In this document: positions 17,397 to 26,546 of the stretch, piece after piece
Position numbering within the stretch: position 1 is the first letter of the stretch
How the letters are laid out: each line of letters begins with the position of its first letter
Assembly: GCF_026126425.1 (NCBI RefSeq)
Contig: NZ_JAFMPW010000018.1
Coordinates: 1-53,986, forward strand
Direction of reading: 5' to 3'
Length of the DNA stretch: 53,986 nt
DNA from: Muriicola sp. Z0-33
Lineage (GTDB): Bacteria > Bacteroidota > Bacteroidia > Flavobacteriales > Flavobacteriaceae
The notes under the pieces: generated by a model
Told to the model about the DNA's origin: nothing
What the model saw: the letters and a program-made list of their open reading frames with translations, nothing else
The model's database searches: none
Translations under genes and position numbers: made by a program

Positions 17397-18041
17397 TTAT
17401 AAAGTTTTCCGGTAATACACGCCGAAAGATGATTTTTCTATAGGTTTTGGCCCATACTGGTCAAAGTCCATACCGATACCAAACTGATGTCTATTTAATG
17501 ACACACCAATACGTAATTGCTGATAACTTCTTGAGTGCGTTTTGAATTCATCCCAAATGGTTAAAAACTGACCATTTAACCAAAGAGATACTTTATCACT
17601 TAAAGATTTGTTGAACTGGAACTGTACAAATGCTTCTGCATAGCTCGCATCAGTTTGCTCAGAATGGGCAACTGTAGGAATAATTACAAATAATACTCGT
17701 GAAATTTTTAGTGTGAACTTTGCCGACAAACGTTCCGAATACCCGGCAAAACTGTTGTAATATAAAGAGGGACCAATAGCAATATTCTTATTAATATTCC
17801 AGAATAGTGTTGGTTGAACACCTATTTCATCAAAGCCTTGGTTTTCTTCATCTTTAAATTTTTGAAAGAAAGCCAGGGTATTAATGCTGAGAGTCTTGCC
17901 CTCATTAATAGTATAACTTGAGAATAATGTAAAATCTGTTTTGTCAAAACCAGAAAACAGTTCCACTTGTGTAAATTGTGCTTGCAAATAGTTTGCAAAT
18001 CCAATTGTTATTAAAAATGTAATGATTATGATTTTTTTCAT
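17397..18041 (-). CDS. Predicted outer-membrane beta-barrel protein
   Basis: The 214-residue product has a clear Sec signal (MKKIIIITFLITIGFANYLQAQ). The rest alternates short amphipathic strands and turns and ends in an aromatic-rich segment (SSFGVYYRKTL), as in small outer-membrane barrels. I do not recognise a specific family. It begins 53 bases after the Crp-type regulator gene and precedes doxX by 22 bases. The ligand or transported molecule is unknown. Confidence 0.7.
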   Translation of the reverse strand: MKKIIIITFLITIGFANYLQAQFTQVELFSGFDKTDFTLFSSYTINEGKTLSINTLAFFQKFKDEENQGFDEIGVQPTLFWNINKNIAIGPSLYYNSFAGYSERLSAKFTLKISRVLFVIIPTVAHSEQTDASYAEAFVQFQFNKSLSDKVSLWLNGQFLTIWDEFKTHSRSYQQLRIGVSLNRHQFGIGMDFDQYGPKPIEKSSFGVYYRKTL

Positions 18042-18094
18042 GCTTCAAAATTCCGACAGGAGCACATGAAAAAAAATGAACTAGTTTAAGACTT

Positions 18095-18688
18095 TTACAT
18101 TCTATTGACTTTAGAAATAATCTTACTCATAAATTCTGGCGTAATACCAATATAAGCTGCTAAGTCCTTTTGGGTAATTCTATTGGTAATTTTTGGGTAT
18201 TTCTTTTTGAACGCGATATATCTTTCCTCCGCGTTTAAGGATATGCCATGATTAGAACGCCTTATGTAACTTACAAGCGACCTCTGATAAAGTATCCGAT
18301 AAAATCTTTCGAATTTTGGTATTTCTTGAAATAGTAAATCATAATTGGCCCTGGAGATACCTAATAATTCCGAATGCTCCGTAGCCTTAATAAAATAATG
18401 TGTTGGTTCTTTGGTCATAAAACTAGCCATGTCTCCTGTCCAATAGTCCTCCACAGCGAACATGGATATGTGAGGTGCACCATCTTCATCTAAGGTATAC
18501 ACCTTTAAGCATCCTTTTGTTATAAAATACTCATATTTGGCAATATCACCTGCCTGCATTAAGAATGCCTTCTTTTTAACTTTTATTTCTGTAAGTAATG
18601 AGAGGTATTTTTGTTTTTCTAGCTCAGTTAAATCAATAAACCTTGCTATATTATTAAGTATTAGAGTATGTGATTCTTTGTAGTTCAA
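18095..18688 (-). CDS. Crp/Fnr family transcriptional regulator
   Basis: A DNA-binding regulator of 197 residues. The N-terminal two thirds form a cyclic-nucleotide-binding-like beta roll (KKKAFLMQAGDIAKYEYFITKGCLKVY). The C-terminus has a helix-turn-helix (ITQKDLAAYIGITPEFMSKI). No cysteine cluster like that of Fnr is seen. It is transcribed first in the run leading to the outer-membrane protein, DoxX and FMN reductase, so it probably controls that run. Confidence 0.93.
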   Translation of the reverse strand: MNYKESHTLILNNIARFIDLTELEKQKYLSLLTEIKVKKKAFLMQAGDIAKYEYFITKGCLKVYTLDEDGAPHISMFAVEDYWTGDMASFMTKEPTHYFIKATEHSELLGISRANYDLLFQEIPKFERFYRILYQRSLVSYIRRSNHGISLNAEERYIAFKKKYPKITNRITQKDLAAYIGITPEFMSKIISKVNRM

Positions 18689-19018
18689 TTCACGCTTAGT
18701 TTCAATGAATTTAATTTAAAGTATTAATATTAAATAACAAAGAGAGTTATATATCAATTGAAATGAGCCCTCTACCTTCTATTTTTGCAACCTTAAGCGC
18801 CGCGACTTATAGTTTGCTAACACTTGCTATTTTGAACTTGGAATGGTATTCCTTAAAATAAGCTTGCCTATTTTACGTAAATGATTATTCCAGGATTTAG
18901 TTTGAGTTAGTTGCCTTTTTTTATTAGCCATTTTCCAGGATTATTCCTAACATATGGTGCAAAAGAAGCACTAAGATTTATAGCCCATAGGTATTCCACT
19001 TTCTGTTATCCAAGGGTT
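18689..19018. other. Intergenic region of 330 bases
   Basis: This A+T-rich stretch separates the Crp-type gene from the S41 peptidase gene. It contains a GCTAACA-type motif near 18815 and short polypyrimidine tracts, but no RNA gene, clear terminator or credible coding region was found. A 32-codon plus-strand frame at 18763-18861 is discussed among the rejected items. Confidence 0.5.
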
Positions 19019-20488
19019 TTATTGGTTTAAAATTTTAGTAACAAAATTTATCCATTCGTATTCAGGGACCTGCTCATCAATATAATAATCTGGTTGAATG
19101 CCAATACCATCTATCGCCATATTTGGAATTCTACCGCTTTTAGATAGGGTGTACCAGAGTCTGAAATTATTACATGGGGAGCTTACCCTGTTCATGTTAG
19201 AAAAGTCTAACGCCCCCATGGTAGTTCTTCCAAATAGTTTTACCTTCTTACTCTGCATAGCGTCTAACAAAAATTGTTCGTCTGTACTACCGTTCCTATG
19301 ATTGTGAATAATTCCAACTTGCTTTGGGAAAGGATAAACCTGGTCATATGTTCTGACTGTAACTGCGGTTGTATCAAAACTTACAAATTCACCAATATGC
19401 CTGGATAAGGTATCATACTCTTTCCTAAGTCTTACTTTTTCTTCCTGCGAAAACCGCATATCAAATTCCTGAGCCATGCCGGTATATGCTATAAAATCTA
19501 ACCACCTTTTATTGTTTAAAGGAGTAGAATAAAAATGAAAACTTGGAGTTCTTATCGGGTTGGTATAGATCAAGGGCAAAATTTCATAATAGCCTTCATC
19601 AGAACCACCGGTGCCATTTCTTATATCGATTATTAGATTCTCTGTACTTAGAATTTTCTCTTTATTATGTTCTATTACGCTGTCTATCGCCATTTTCTCG
19701 GGGGTTCCGGTAAAGGACGGAATTCTAAAATAGAGCGTCGTCTCATTAATTTGCTCCATAAATGGCAAGCGGGTATTTAACGCATTAAATGCAAGCCGAT
19801 AGGGAGAATTATCCTGGAGTTTCGGATAAATCCTTGAAAGACGTATATCTCCAATTTCAAGATTATTTTTTCCATAAAGGGATACATTATCAGAAGTTAC
19901 CTCAGAACGGTTCAGCATATAGAAAATAGAAGAAGTTTTACCATCTTGTTCAAATATTTTTAGCTTCACCTGTTCTTTTTTCCATAAGTTGGTTTTTGCA
20001 TCGATGATGAAGCCGATATAAGTTGCCCCCTCTTTTTTAATCCCTATTTTGTAGCCTCCAAATTGCCATATGCCCTCATAATCATGAACAGATTTTTGTT
20101 CTAGATACTCTTTAAATTTGTTCTGATCAATAGAAAAAGTTTCCCAGGCATTTAAATCATCATCAGCCTCCCCAGAAGCAGTATTATTTAAGTTGTTAGC
20201 AGACAGGCCAATATATTCCAGACCTATATGCCCGCTTCTGAAGAACCTTAACCATTCATTCAATAATTGCCCGCATTCTTCGGTGTCTTTACTTTCTTTT
20301 ACTTTATTAATAAAAGACTGGTTGTGCAAAGTATATGCGCGTTGTCCTTTGGTATCTATTATATACTGGTACCCGGCATCATTTTCTTCAAAGGTTTTTT
20401 TTGTCCAATTAAAAGTTGCTTCACAATCACATTCCTGACTATACAGCCCCAAAGGGATTAAGATCAAAATTAAAAGTATTTGTTTCAT
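19019..20488 (-). CDS. Exported S41 family peptidase
   Basis: A serine protease of the C-terminal-processing-peptidase fold, 489 residues. It has a Sec signal peptide (MKQILLILILIPLGLYSQ). The S41 core shows LIIDIRNGTGGSDEGYYEIL, and the likely catalytic serine is in HRNGSTDEQFLLD. No PDZ domain is obvious. It stands alone, with about 60 bases to the next gene upstream. A second, different S41 peptidase lies at 32292-33542. The substrate is unknown. Confidence 0.85.
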   Translation of the reverse strand: MKQILLILILIPLGLYSQECDCEATFNWTKKTFEENDAGYQYIIDTKGQRAYTLHNQSFINKVKESKDTEECGQLLNEWLRFFRSGHIGLEYIGLSANNLNNTASGEADDDLNAWETFSIDQNKFKEYLEQKSVHDYEGIWQFGGYKIGIKKEGATYIGFIIDAKTNLWKKEQVKLKIFEQDGKTSSIFYMLNRSEVTSDNVSLYGKNNLEIGDIRLSRIYPKLQDNSPYRLAFNALNTRLPFMEQINETTLYFRIPSFTGTPEKMAIDSVIEHNKEKILSTENLIIDIRNGTGGSDEGYYEILPLIYTNPIRTPSFHFYSTPLNNKRWLDFIAYTGMAQEFDMRFSQEEKVRLRKEYDTLSRHIGEFVSFDTTAVTVRTYDQVYPFPKQVGIIHNHRNGSTDEQFLLDAMQSKKVKLFGRTTMGALDFSNMNRVSSPCNNFRLWYTLSKSGRIPNMAIDGIGIQPDYYIDEQVPEYEWINFVTKILNQ

Positions 20489-20545
20489 TGGTCTTTTTTA
20501 ATGGTTACTATCGGTTTATTTTTTTCCCGGTGGTTATAGTTCAGC

Positions 20546-21226
20546 TTATTTATTTACCGGCCGTATGCCAAAAATTAATAAATAGCCTATCATCCAGAAC
20601 TCTCCTATTGTAGCGGGTATGGTAAGGCTGCCTACCCATGAGCCTGAAACACCTGCATAGCTGATTGTGGTACTTGCCAAATAACCAATACCGCCAAGTA
20701 TTAAAGTTCTGCCCAACCAAACAGGCATTCTCCCGGAGCTGGTAATGATGTATCCCAAAGGTATAAGCCAGAGCCCAAAGAAAAGACCGCCAACGCTCCA
20801 GGCATTTGATATCAGACTAGTCAATAGATCTATTAGCACTATTTTATCTTCCATTAGCTGGGAAGACTGGGCAATTTTAATGGCGCTCCCCATAGAGATG
20901 GCACTCACCATAATGGCAATGGCATTAACTGTCCCCCATATGGCGGTGGCCAGAGCGGCCCACTCATTAATATTCCTGAATAACCTGTAAAACCAGATAG
21001 CGGTAAGTGCCTGTGAGACAATTATCATAAATTCTAATAGTAAACGAAGGCGAGCCTTGGTTATACCCTCAACCAAATTGGTCACTGTTTGTTGGGGATC
21101 GGCATCGTAAACCTGAGAATGGTATACCATAAATCCTAAAATGCCGGAAACGGCCAAACATAAATACCAGATGCCGGAAGTTCTGGCTATAGTTACTAAT
21201 CTACTTTGTTCGTCATTTACGGTCAT
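20546..21226 (-). CDS. DUF4386 family membrane protein
   Basis: The 226-residue product has about six hydrophobic helices. The opening TSGIWYLCLAVSGILGFMVY and the LFFGLWLIPLGYIITSSGRMPVWLG segment match the DUF4386 family. The family has no established function. It is a single gene between unrelated neighbours. Confidence 0.85.
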   Translation of the reverse strand: MTVNDEQSRLVTIARTSGIWYLCLAVSGILGFMVYHSQVYDADPQQTVTNLVEGITKARLRLLLEFMIIVSQALTAIWFYRLFRNINEWAALATAIWGTVNAIAIMVSAISMGSAIKIAQSSQLMEDKIVLIDLLTSLISNAWSVGGLFFGLWLIPLGYIITSSGRMPVWLGRTLILGGIGYLASTTISYAGVSGSWVGSLTIPATIGEFWMIGYLLIFGIRPVNK

Positions 21227-21288
21227 AGTTTTTATTTGTTGGTTCTTTTATTAATCGTTGATAACAGACCTCCTAATACCCTTGCTTT

Positions 21289-21304
21289 CAATGGCAGGCT
21301 TAGC
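21289..21304. repeat. 16-bp intergenic repeat, copy 1
   Basis: CAATGGCAGGCTTAGC occurs here and again at 22994-23009. Both copies lie in intergenic DNA upstream of minus-strand membrane-protein genes. Confidence 0.7.
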
Positions 21305-21422
21305 GGGGCCAGTAGCCGAACTTTCGAGCTAAAGATAAGTATTCCTGATGGGTTATTAATTTAGGTCTGTAGTGCGTAAATAATGGGGGCAGGCATTGTA
21401 AACGGCAGTTTTTTTGAATTGT

Positions 21423-21764
21423 TTATGCCCTTCTTACAAATGCAGATTTCAGACCCATTGATCCAAAACCATCCACTTTGCAATCAATGTTATGGTCGCC
21501 ATCGGTGAGCCGAATATTTTTCACTTTTGTACCTGCCTTAATTGGTTTTGAAGCACCTTTTACCGGAAGGTCTTTGATAACAATTACCGAATCGCCATCA
21601 TTTAACTGATTCCCGTTAGCATCTAAAATTTTTGGGGTTTCAACTTCTGTATTTTCATTCGGATTCCATTCATGGTAACATTCAGGACAGGCATATATTT
21701 CATTCCCTAATGCGTATCCATAAGGGGAGTCACAATTTGGGCAGGGTTTCATTTCGTCAGACAT
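21423..21764 (-). CDS. PhnA/YjdM family zinc-ribbon protein
   Basis: A 113-residue cytoplasmic protein. The N-terminal zinc ribbon has two CxxC pairs ([10 protein letters not shown] and CPECYHEW). The C-terminal SH3-like PhnA domain shows [14 protein letters not shown] and ends SAFVRRA. The family was named after phosphonate use, but that link is weak. It is a single gene. Confidence 0.93.
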   Translation of the reverse strand: MSDEMKPCPNCDSPYGYALGNEIYACPECYHEWNPNENTEVETPKILDANGNQLNDGDSVIVIKDLPVKGASKPIKAGTKVKNIRLTDGDHNIDCKVDGFGSMGLKSAFVRRA

Positions 21765-21822
21765 ATTATTATTTTAATTGCTACCGCCGATTTGCAAAAC
21801 TGCGTTTTAATGCAGTTTAGAC

Positions 21823-22287
21823 TTAGTTAGGCGTAGTTTTATTTATTTTAATACCAAAGTAATACGCCCAGATAATAAACAACAGCTGTAGGGGTATTCT
21901 AAAATACAGATAGTTTACACCATTCTCCATTCCACCTAATTTTACTTCTCTTATGCTTCCTATGATGTTTGCAGGTAATATGGCAAGAAAGAATAGCACT
22001 AACATGATACTGGTTAGTTTTGAGCGCTGTTTGGTTAACAGCCCAATTGAAGCCGTAATTTCAATAATACCCGTTAGATATACAGTTTCTTTTTTAAAAG
22101 GAACAAACTCGGGAAGCATCTGAATCATCAGTTCGGCACTAGTGAAATGGGCTATACCTGTAAATAACAGCATGATGGCTAAAGATAATCTCCCAATAAA
22201 AGACAAATGCAATCGTCTATTAAGAAGCAATTTGTTTATTGCCAAGGTAATTCCAAAACTGGCTATTAGTAGTATAAGTGGCGCCAT
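21823..22287 (-). CDS. DoxX-like small membrane protein
   Basis: The 154-residue product has four to five hydrophobic helices. The segment LAIMLLFTGIAHFTSAELMIQMLPEFVP followed by ITASIGLLTKQRSK is typical of DoxX-related membrane proteins. It is a second, diverged DoxX-type protein in this region. Its role is unknown. A palindromic element (22311-22350) lies just upstream. Confidence 0.75.
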   Translation of the reverse strand: MAPLILLIASFGITLAINKLLLNRRLHLSFIGRLSLAIMLLFTGIAHFTSAELMIQMLPEFVPFKKETVYLTGIIEITASIGLLTKQRSKLTSIMLVLFFLAILPANIIGSIREVKLGGMENGVNYLYFRIPLQLLFIIWAYYFGIKINKTTPN

Positions 22288-22310
22288 TAGATTATTGTTT
22301 TTTAATTACA

Positions 22311-22350
22311 CCCAACGGATAGGCCATAATTTGCGTGTGCTGTTCGCTAG
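22311..22350. repeat. Intergenic imperfect palindrome (AACG-type)
   Basis: The segment runs from CCCAACGGATAGGCCATA to GCGTGTGCTGTTCGCTAG. Its ends are partly complementary (CAACGGA versus TGTTCGCT). It shares the AACG core and GTGT inner arm with elements at 31085, 38737 and 42381. Confidence 0.4.
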
Positions 22351-22444
22351 ACTCGGATTTGAAATTGAGCAGTTTAAAAGTAAGAAATTTAAGGTAGTCC
22401 AAGGGGAAAACTGAATTATAGCATTTGTTATCTGCTTTTTAAGA

Positions 22445-22885
22445 TTATTCCGTTCTCGGCCACTTCCAGGCTTGGGATATAATTATTGCAAAGACCAGAA
22501 TTTCAAGGACGTTAAATATTATAAAGAATGTCTGCCATTCATTGCCAAAACCAGAAACTATAATCAGTATGGAAATACAGGCATAAATGAAGGCAATAAC
22601 GATGTTCAACCACTTATTGAGTTGTGGTTTTAGAAAAATAGAAAGAAATATCATCAAGGCCGGAATTATTAAAATCACAGAAAAAATCACCAAAAGCCCT
22701 GGAGATGTTGGTCCCATTGGAGTTTGTAGCTTCATCATTTTCTCTAATTTCCCAGGGGTCATTAGCCGAAAATAGTCGGCATATATGTATAGAAACATCA
22801 GGGAGGTCCAAAGAAATGCCAGTTTAATTTTTACGTTTATTTTGAAATTGGTCAGGGATTTTGGACCGGTCTTTTGGATGCTCAT
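22445..22885 (-). CDS. DUF6326 family membrane protein
   Basis: The 146-residue product has four predicted membrane helices. The segment VKIKLAFLWTSLMFLYIYADYFRL followed by the MTPGKLEKM loop is characteristic of the DUF6326 family. No function is known. It is a single gene between intergenic repeats. Confidence 0.75.
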   Translation of the reverse strand: MSIQKTGPKSLTNFKINVKIKLAFLWTSLMFLYIYADYFRLMTPGKLEKMMKLQTPMGPTSPGLLVIFSVILIIPALMIFLSIFLKPQLNKWLNIVIAFIYACISILIIVSGFGNEWQTFFIIFNVLEILVFAIIISQAWKWPRTE

Positions 22886-22993
22886 ATTTGTTTACTTTAT
22901 TACTTGGTGTTCAACTAAGACGAACAACGGGCGGAGTCGTTACAGTGGTGCTCAAATTGCAGATAAGTGTTAAGCGTATATTCTGTAGTCAAC

Positions 22994-23009
22994 CAATGGC
23001 AGGCTTAGC
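22994..23009. repeat. 16-bp intergenic repeat, copy 2
   Basis: This is identical to CAATGGCAGGCTTAGC at 21289-21304. It lies 18 bases past the end of the VOC gene, on that gene's downstream side. Confidence 0.7.
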
Positions 23010-23026
23010 TGGAAACGCTTTTTTTT

Positions 23027-23395
23027 CTATATATTTTGGCCGAATGTCAAAAGGTTGCTGTCAGGGTCTAGAAGCGAAAATTCCTTTTGTCCCCAGGGTT
23101 TGGTTTCCAATTTTCCATTCGGATGAATTGCTGTCTCTTTTGCCAATAGCGAGTTGTAAAATTCGTCGATATTGTTGGTTCTAATATACACTTGTCCGTA
23201 ATTCTCTTTGGGTTCAAGAGCTTTAAATTCAAAGAAATGAATTTGAATCTGGTCTTTTTCCATCATCAGGTAACCGTCATAGTCGGCATTTCCAAATACC
23301 TTAAATCCTAATCTGGTGGAGTAATACTCCCGGGTAACACTTTTGTCTCGCATTGGTAATTTGGGATGGATGTCTGTGAGCATATAATTCCACAT
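23027..23395 (-). CDS. VOC family protein (bleomycin-resistance-like)
   Basis: A glyoxalase-fold protein of 122 residues. It opens with a beta-alpha-beta unit (KLPMRDKSVTREYYSTRLGFKVFG) and closes with the KPWGQKEFSLLDPDSNLLTFGQ strand pair seen in bleomycin-binding proteins. These usually dimerise and bind a hydrophobic drug without catalysis. The start could instead be the ATG four codons downstream. It is a single gene. Confidence 0.88.
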   Translation of the reverse strand: MWNYMLTDIHPKLPMRDKSVTREYYSTRLGFKVFGNADYDGYLMMEKDQIQIHFFEFKALEPKENYGQVYIRTNNIDEFYNSLLAKETAIHPNGKLETKPWGQKEFSLLDPDSNLLTFGQNI

Positions 23396-23522
23396 TTTAG
23401 TTTTTATTAAACGGTGCCAAGAGCACGCAATTTGAAAAGTAGCGGTTAGTAAGCGCTGTTTTCAAGTTAATATAAAACTACAAAAAAAGCACAAGCCATG
23501 ATGACATGTGCCGTTCCGCTGG

Positions 23523-23540
23523 TTTAATGCTGTTTGTTAG
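23523..23540. repeat. Intergenic half-palindrome (GTTAGCA-type)
   Basis: TTTAATGCTGTTTGTTAG resembles the segment at 41948-41971 (TTAATGCCG...TTGTTAGCAG). In both cases the element sits directly past the stop codon of a minus-strand gene. Confidence 0.4.
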
Positions 23541-23546
23541 CAACTG

Positions 23547-24719
23547 TTACATTTCTTCCTTTTCTCCATTACTCAAAACTCTATAGTAGCTATCTCCTTC
23601 AATAAGCAGGCCTTCGGTTTTTCCGAAAGGCCAATGTTTTTGATAATCCTTTGGATGTTTAACATCAATTCCAATAACTTTTCCGTTGTATTGCCTGTTC
23701 ACTTTTGATTGAAGTGTATGACCAACTACAATTGTCCTGGCATTAAATTTATTGATCCCAAGCTCTACCTGTTCCTGGCTTAGATCCTCTTTAAAATAGC
23801 CTCGATACCAACAAATACCTTTCTTTGTTGATTTTAATAAATTCTCAACCGATTTTTCTGTTTTAGGATAATACGGTTTGTAGTAGGCGCTTCGAATAAT
23901 CTGATTGACTTTATCCAGGCTTAAGCCAGAATCGGCTACTTCAGGATGAATTCCTCCGTGGGCAAAAAGGTTCCCATTAATGAGTTCTATTGCATTTTTA
24001 CTTGCGAGCCATTTGCCTAAAAAGGAGTTTCGATTATATAAATCGCTTTGTACTTTTCCTAAAATGTTGGCCACGGCAAGGTACTTGTCAGCTGAAGCCT
24101 TATAATCACCTTGCATATTTTTTAGTTCGTGATTTCCGATAATAAAATGTACAACCCCTCCTTGTTTTGCCGCTTCTTGTTCTAATTTATAGATAAACCA
24201 CAGTACTTGCGTTACAGACCAACCTCTATCTACAAAATCACCAACCAACACTAAATGGCCTTTTCCAAATGTCCAGTTTAGATTGCTATCAATGACTTTA
24301 TTGCTTATTAGAAAATCTCTGAATGTTTTGTAACTGCCTTCAATATCTGAAATTGCTATAATAGGGTTGCCATCATTATAGGTTACTTGGGGGGTTTTAA
24401 TATCTGAATCTATTTTAAAATCAAAGCTGGTGGAATCTATTTGAAAATAACTTTTTACCATGATTTCTGAATTAACCGCATATTCCTTTTTATCAACATA
24501 AAATCCATCATCTCTGTTTCCTTTCACATAATTTATATTTAAAGTGCTATCATTTTGGTAAAAAACATAAGGGCCTTCTTTGTCTATTTTATACATTAAG
24601 GGATGGTCTCCATAATGTGCACTTGCTCCGTGGTAAAGCCCAAATAAAATAGCTGCTGTTCCAATTATTAAAACGGTTGCGATTAGATGTTTTAAGTATC
24701 TGAATATCCTTTTTTTCAT
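23547..24719 (-). CDS. Membrane-anchored metallophosphoesterase
   Basis: A calcineurin-like phosphatase of 390 residues. The N-terminal helix (LIATVLIIGTAAILFGLYHG) anchors or exports it. The metal-binding motifs of the PPP fold appear in order: ISDIEGSYKTF, VGDFVDRGW, GNHELKNMQGDY, FAHGGIHPE and VVGHTLQS. The GDFVDRG form is typical of bacterial PPP-like phosphatases. Its substrate is unknown. It is divergent from the LytS-type kinase gene, with about 150 bases between. Confidence 0.9.
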   Translation of the reverse strand: MKKRIFRYLKHLIATVLIIGTAAILFGLYHGASAHYGDHPLMYKIDKEGPYVFYQNDSTLNINYVKGNRDDGFYVDKKEYAVNSEIMVKSYFQIDSTSFDFKIDSDIKTPQVTYNDGNPIIAISDIEGSYKTFRDFLISNKVIDSNLNWTFGKGHLVLVGDFVDRGWSVTQVLWFIYKLEQEAAKQGGVVHFIIGNHELKNMQGDYKASADKYLAVANILGKVQSDLYNRNSFLGKWLASKNAIELINGNLFAHGGIHPEVADSGLSLDKVNQIIRSAYYKPYYPKTEKSVENLLKSTKKGICWYRGYFKEDLSQEQVELGINKFNARTIVVGHTLQSKVNRQYNGKVIGIDVKHPKDYQKHWPFGKTEGLLIEGDSYYRVLSNGEKEEM

Positions 24720-24762
24720 TTAAATTGATTTTATAAGTGATGTTCGTTTTTTTTGATCGCAG

Positions 24763-24789
24763 CAAATGTATTTTTAAGATAGTTGACAA
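24763..24789 (-). promoter_or_regulatory. Promoter-like element for the phosphoesterase gene
   Basis: On the minus strand a TTG (24789-24787) precedes TACATTTG (24770-24763) by 16 bases, slightly shorter than the usual 17-23. It lies 43 bases before the ATG. Confidence 0.45.
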
Positions 24790-24868
24790 CTTAATTTTTG
24801 TGATGAACCATGAAGTAGTGGTGATGTATCTTCCAAAAAACAGCTAAAGGAATTATTTCGGGCTTTTA

Positions 24869-25762
24869 TTGATTTTCAAACCTAAAAACAGGCCTTTCAT
24901 CACTTTTTATGAGCTGTTTTTTATATTCTCTTTACTTTGCGGTATGATTTCAATTTTAAAACGTAACAACTGGTTTTTAGCTAAAATTATAGTCTTCATA
25001 ACTATAGCAATTCCTTTAGGAATAACTATATATGAGTTAGTTATACTTGGTAAAGATTCTGTTCTGTTTCTTGGAGATTTTCATCCGGCTGTTGCAATAA
25101 TTGTATTGATTTACTATGCTATTCTTCTTCTTGCCGGTGTTATTTGGGTGGTTATTCAACTAAAGGCTGTTTTGAAATTAAAAAATGAAAACAGAAAAAA
25201 CGAGTTGTTGCATTTGCAAAGTCAGGTAAACCCGCATTTCTTTTTTAACATGCTTAACAATTTGTATGGGATGGTGGATAAGGATATCGAAAAGTCCAAA
25301 GATCTTATTTTAAAACTTTCAGATTTAATGCGATATAGTATTTATGAGGGCGAGAAAAGTTCGGTAACACTTGAAGAAGAAATTACTTACCTGAAGAATT
25401 ATATTGAATTGCATAAAATGCGATATCACAAACAGATTGATATTCTTTTTAATCATGAAGTTGAAGATGAGCATACCAAAGTAATGCCTCTTATGTTTAT
25501 TATCCTATTAGAGAATGCCTTTAAGCACGGGGTTGAGAATTTAAGAGAAAGTGCTTTTGTCCACATCAATTTAAAAAGTGAGATGAGTGGTATTACATTT
25601 GAAATAGAAAATAATTTCGATACAGACGAACTTCCTAAAGTAAAAGGTATAGGATTAAAAAACTTAAAACGAAGATTAGAGCTGGCATATCCAAAAAAGC
25701 ATAGTCTTATATTTACAAGGGATACATCTATTTTTAAAGCTCAATTAGAATTGCGAAAATGA
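24869..25762 (+). CDS. LytS-type sensor histidine kinase
   Basis: The 297-residue membrane sensor has about three hydrophobic segments in the first 100 residues and a His_kinase domain. The phosphoacceptor is His123 in QSQVNPHFFFNMLNNLYGM, followed by LMRYSIYEGE and a short ATPase domain with NAFKHGV and GIGLKNLKRRL. The TTG at 24869 keeps the first membrane helix intact; the next ATG (24944) would remove it. The stop overlaps the response-regulator start by 4 bases, so the two are a cognate pair. Confidence 0.9.
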   Translation: MIFKPKNRPFITFYELFFIFSLLCGMISILKRNNWFLAKIIVFITIAIPLGITIYELVILGKDSVLFLGDFHPAVAIIVLIYYAILLLAGVIWVVIQLKAVLKLKNENRKNELLHLQSQVNPHFFFNMLNNLYGMVDKDIEKSKDLILKLSDLMRYSIYEGEKSSVTLEEEITYLKNYIELHKMRYHKQIDILFNHEVEDEHTKVMPLMFIILLENAFKHGVENLRESAFVHINLKSEMSGITFEIENNFDTDELPKVKGIGLKNLKRRLELAYPKKHSLIFTRDTSIFKAQLELRK

Positions 25763-26457
25763 TTAAATATCTTATCGTAGATGATGAGCATATGGCTCAT
25801 GATATTGTTAAAGGGTATTGTGATATGTTACCTCATATGCAATTAATGAAGCATTGCTATGACGCTCTTGATGCTTTAGATTATTTAAGGGAAAACACTG
25901 TGGATTTAATGTTTTTGGACTTAAACATGCCAAAACTTAAAGGCTTTGATTTCTTAAAAACATTACCAAATCCACCTAAAGTTATCGTAACTACGGCTTA
26001 CAAAGAGCATGCTTTGGAAGGCTATGAATTGGAGATTACAGATTACCTTTTAAAACCATTTAGTTTTGAACGTTTTTTAAGAGCTGTGAATAAAGCCACT
26101 CAGCTAGGTGAAAGTATTCCTTCAAATAAGCAGGATAGGGATAATGCAAAAACAGAGCATATTTTTCTTTATAGTGATAAGAAGCATATACAAGTGAATC
26201 TTAAGGACATTCAATTTGTAGAGGCAGCAGGAAATTATTCTAAGGTGGTGATGACAGAGAGCAGTGTATTAATCAGAGGGAAAATCTCAGATATGTTAGA
26301 GAAACTTTCTTCAGAGTATTTTATCCAGGTTCATAAATCATTTGCAGTTGCTCCCAGACATATTGATAAAATTGAAGGAAACAGGCTATTTATTGCAGAC
26401 CATATTATTCCGATCGGCAAGTCTTTTAAAACAAATGTTATTCAATTATTGAAGTAG
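25759..26457 (+). CDS. LytTR-family response regulator
   Basis: A DNA-binding partner of the preceding kinase, 232 residues. The receiver domain shows the DDE acidic patch, phosphoacceptor Asp54 in LMFLDLNMP, and the TTAYKEHA and LLKPFSFERF motifs. The C-terminal LytTR domain (residues 130-232) has FVEAAGNYSKV, FIQVHKSFAV and HIIPIGKSFK. It overlaps the kinase gene in an ATGA junction. Targets are unknown. Confidence 0.95.
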   Translation: MIKYLIVDDEHMAHDIVKGYCDMLPHMQLMKHCYDALDALDYLRENTVDLMFLDLNMPKLKGFDFLKTLPNPPKVIVTTAYKEHALEGYELEITDYLLKPFSFERFLRAVNKATQLGESIPSNKQDRDNAKTEHIFLYSDKKHIQVNLKDIQFVEAAGNYSKVVMTESSVLIRGKISDMLEKLSSEYFIQVHKSFAVAPRHIDKIEGNRLFIADHIIPIGKSFKTNVIQLLK

Positions 26458-26546
26458 GGTGTAAAGATTAGATTTACTCTGGTTGCGGCAATTATTTTCT
26501 GGGAGTAGATACTGTTGTTTGATAAATTTTATATAAAAAAGAGCTA

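Noticed and set aside
18763-18861. 32-codon plus-strand frame, hydrophobic
   Set aside because: No ribosome binding site at a useful distance, no recognisable family, and it is within random expectation for an A+T-rich gap.
24869-24943. Starting the histidine kinase at the ATG at 24944
   Set aside because: This would delete the first membrane helix, which fits the LytS family; the TTG start is kept.
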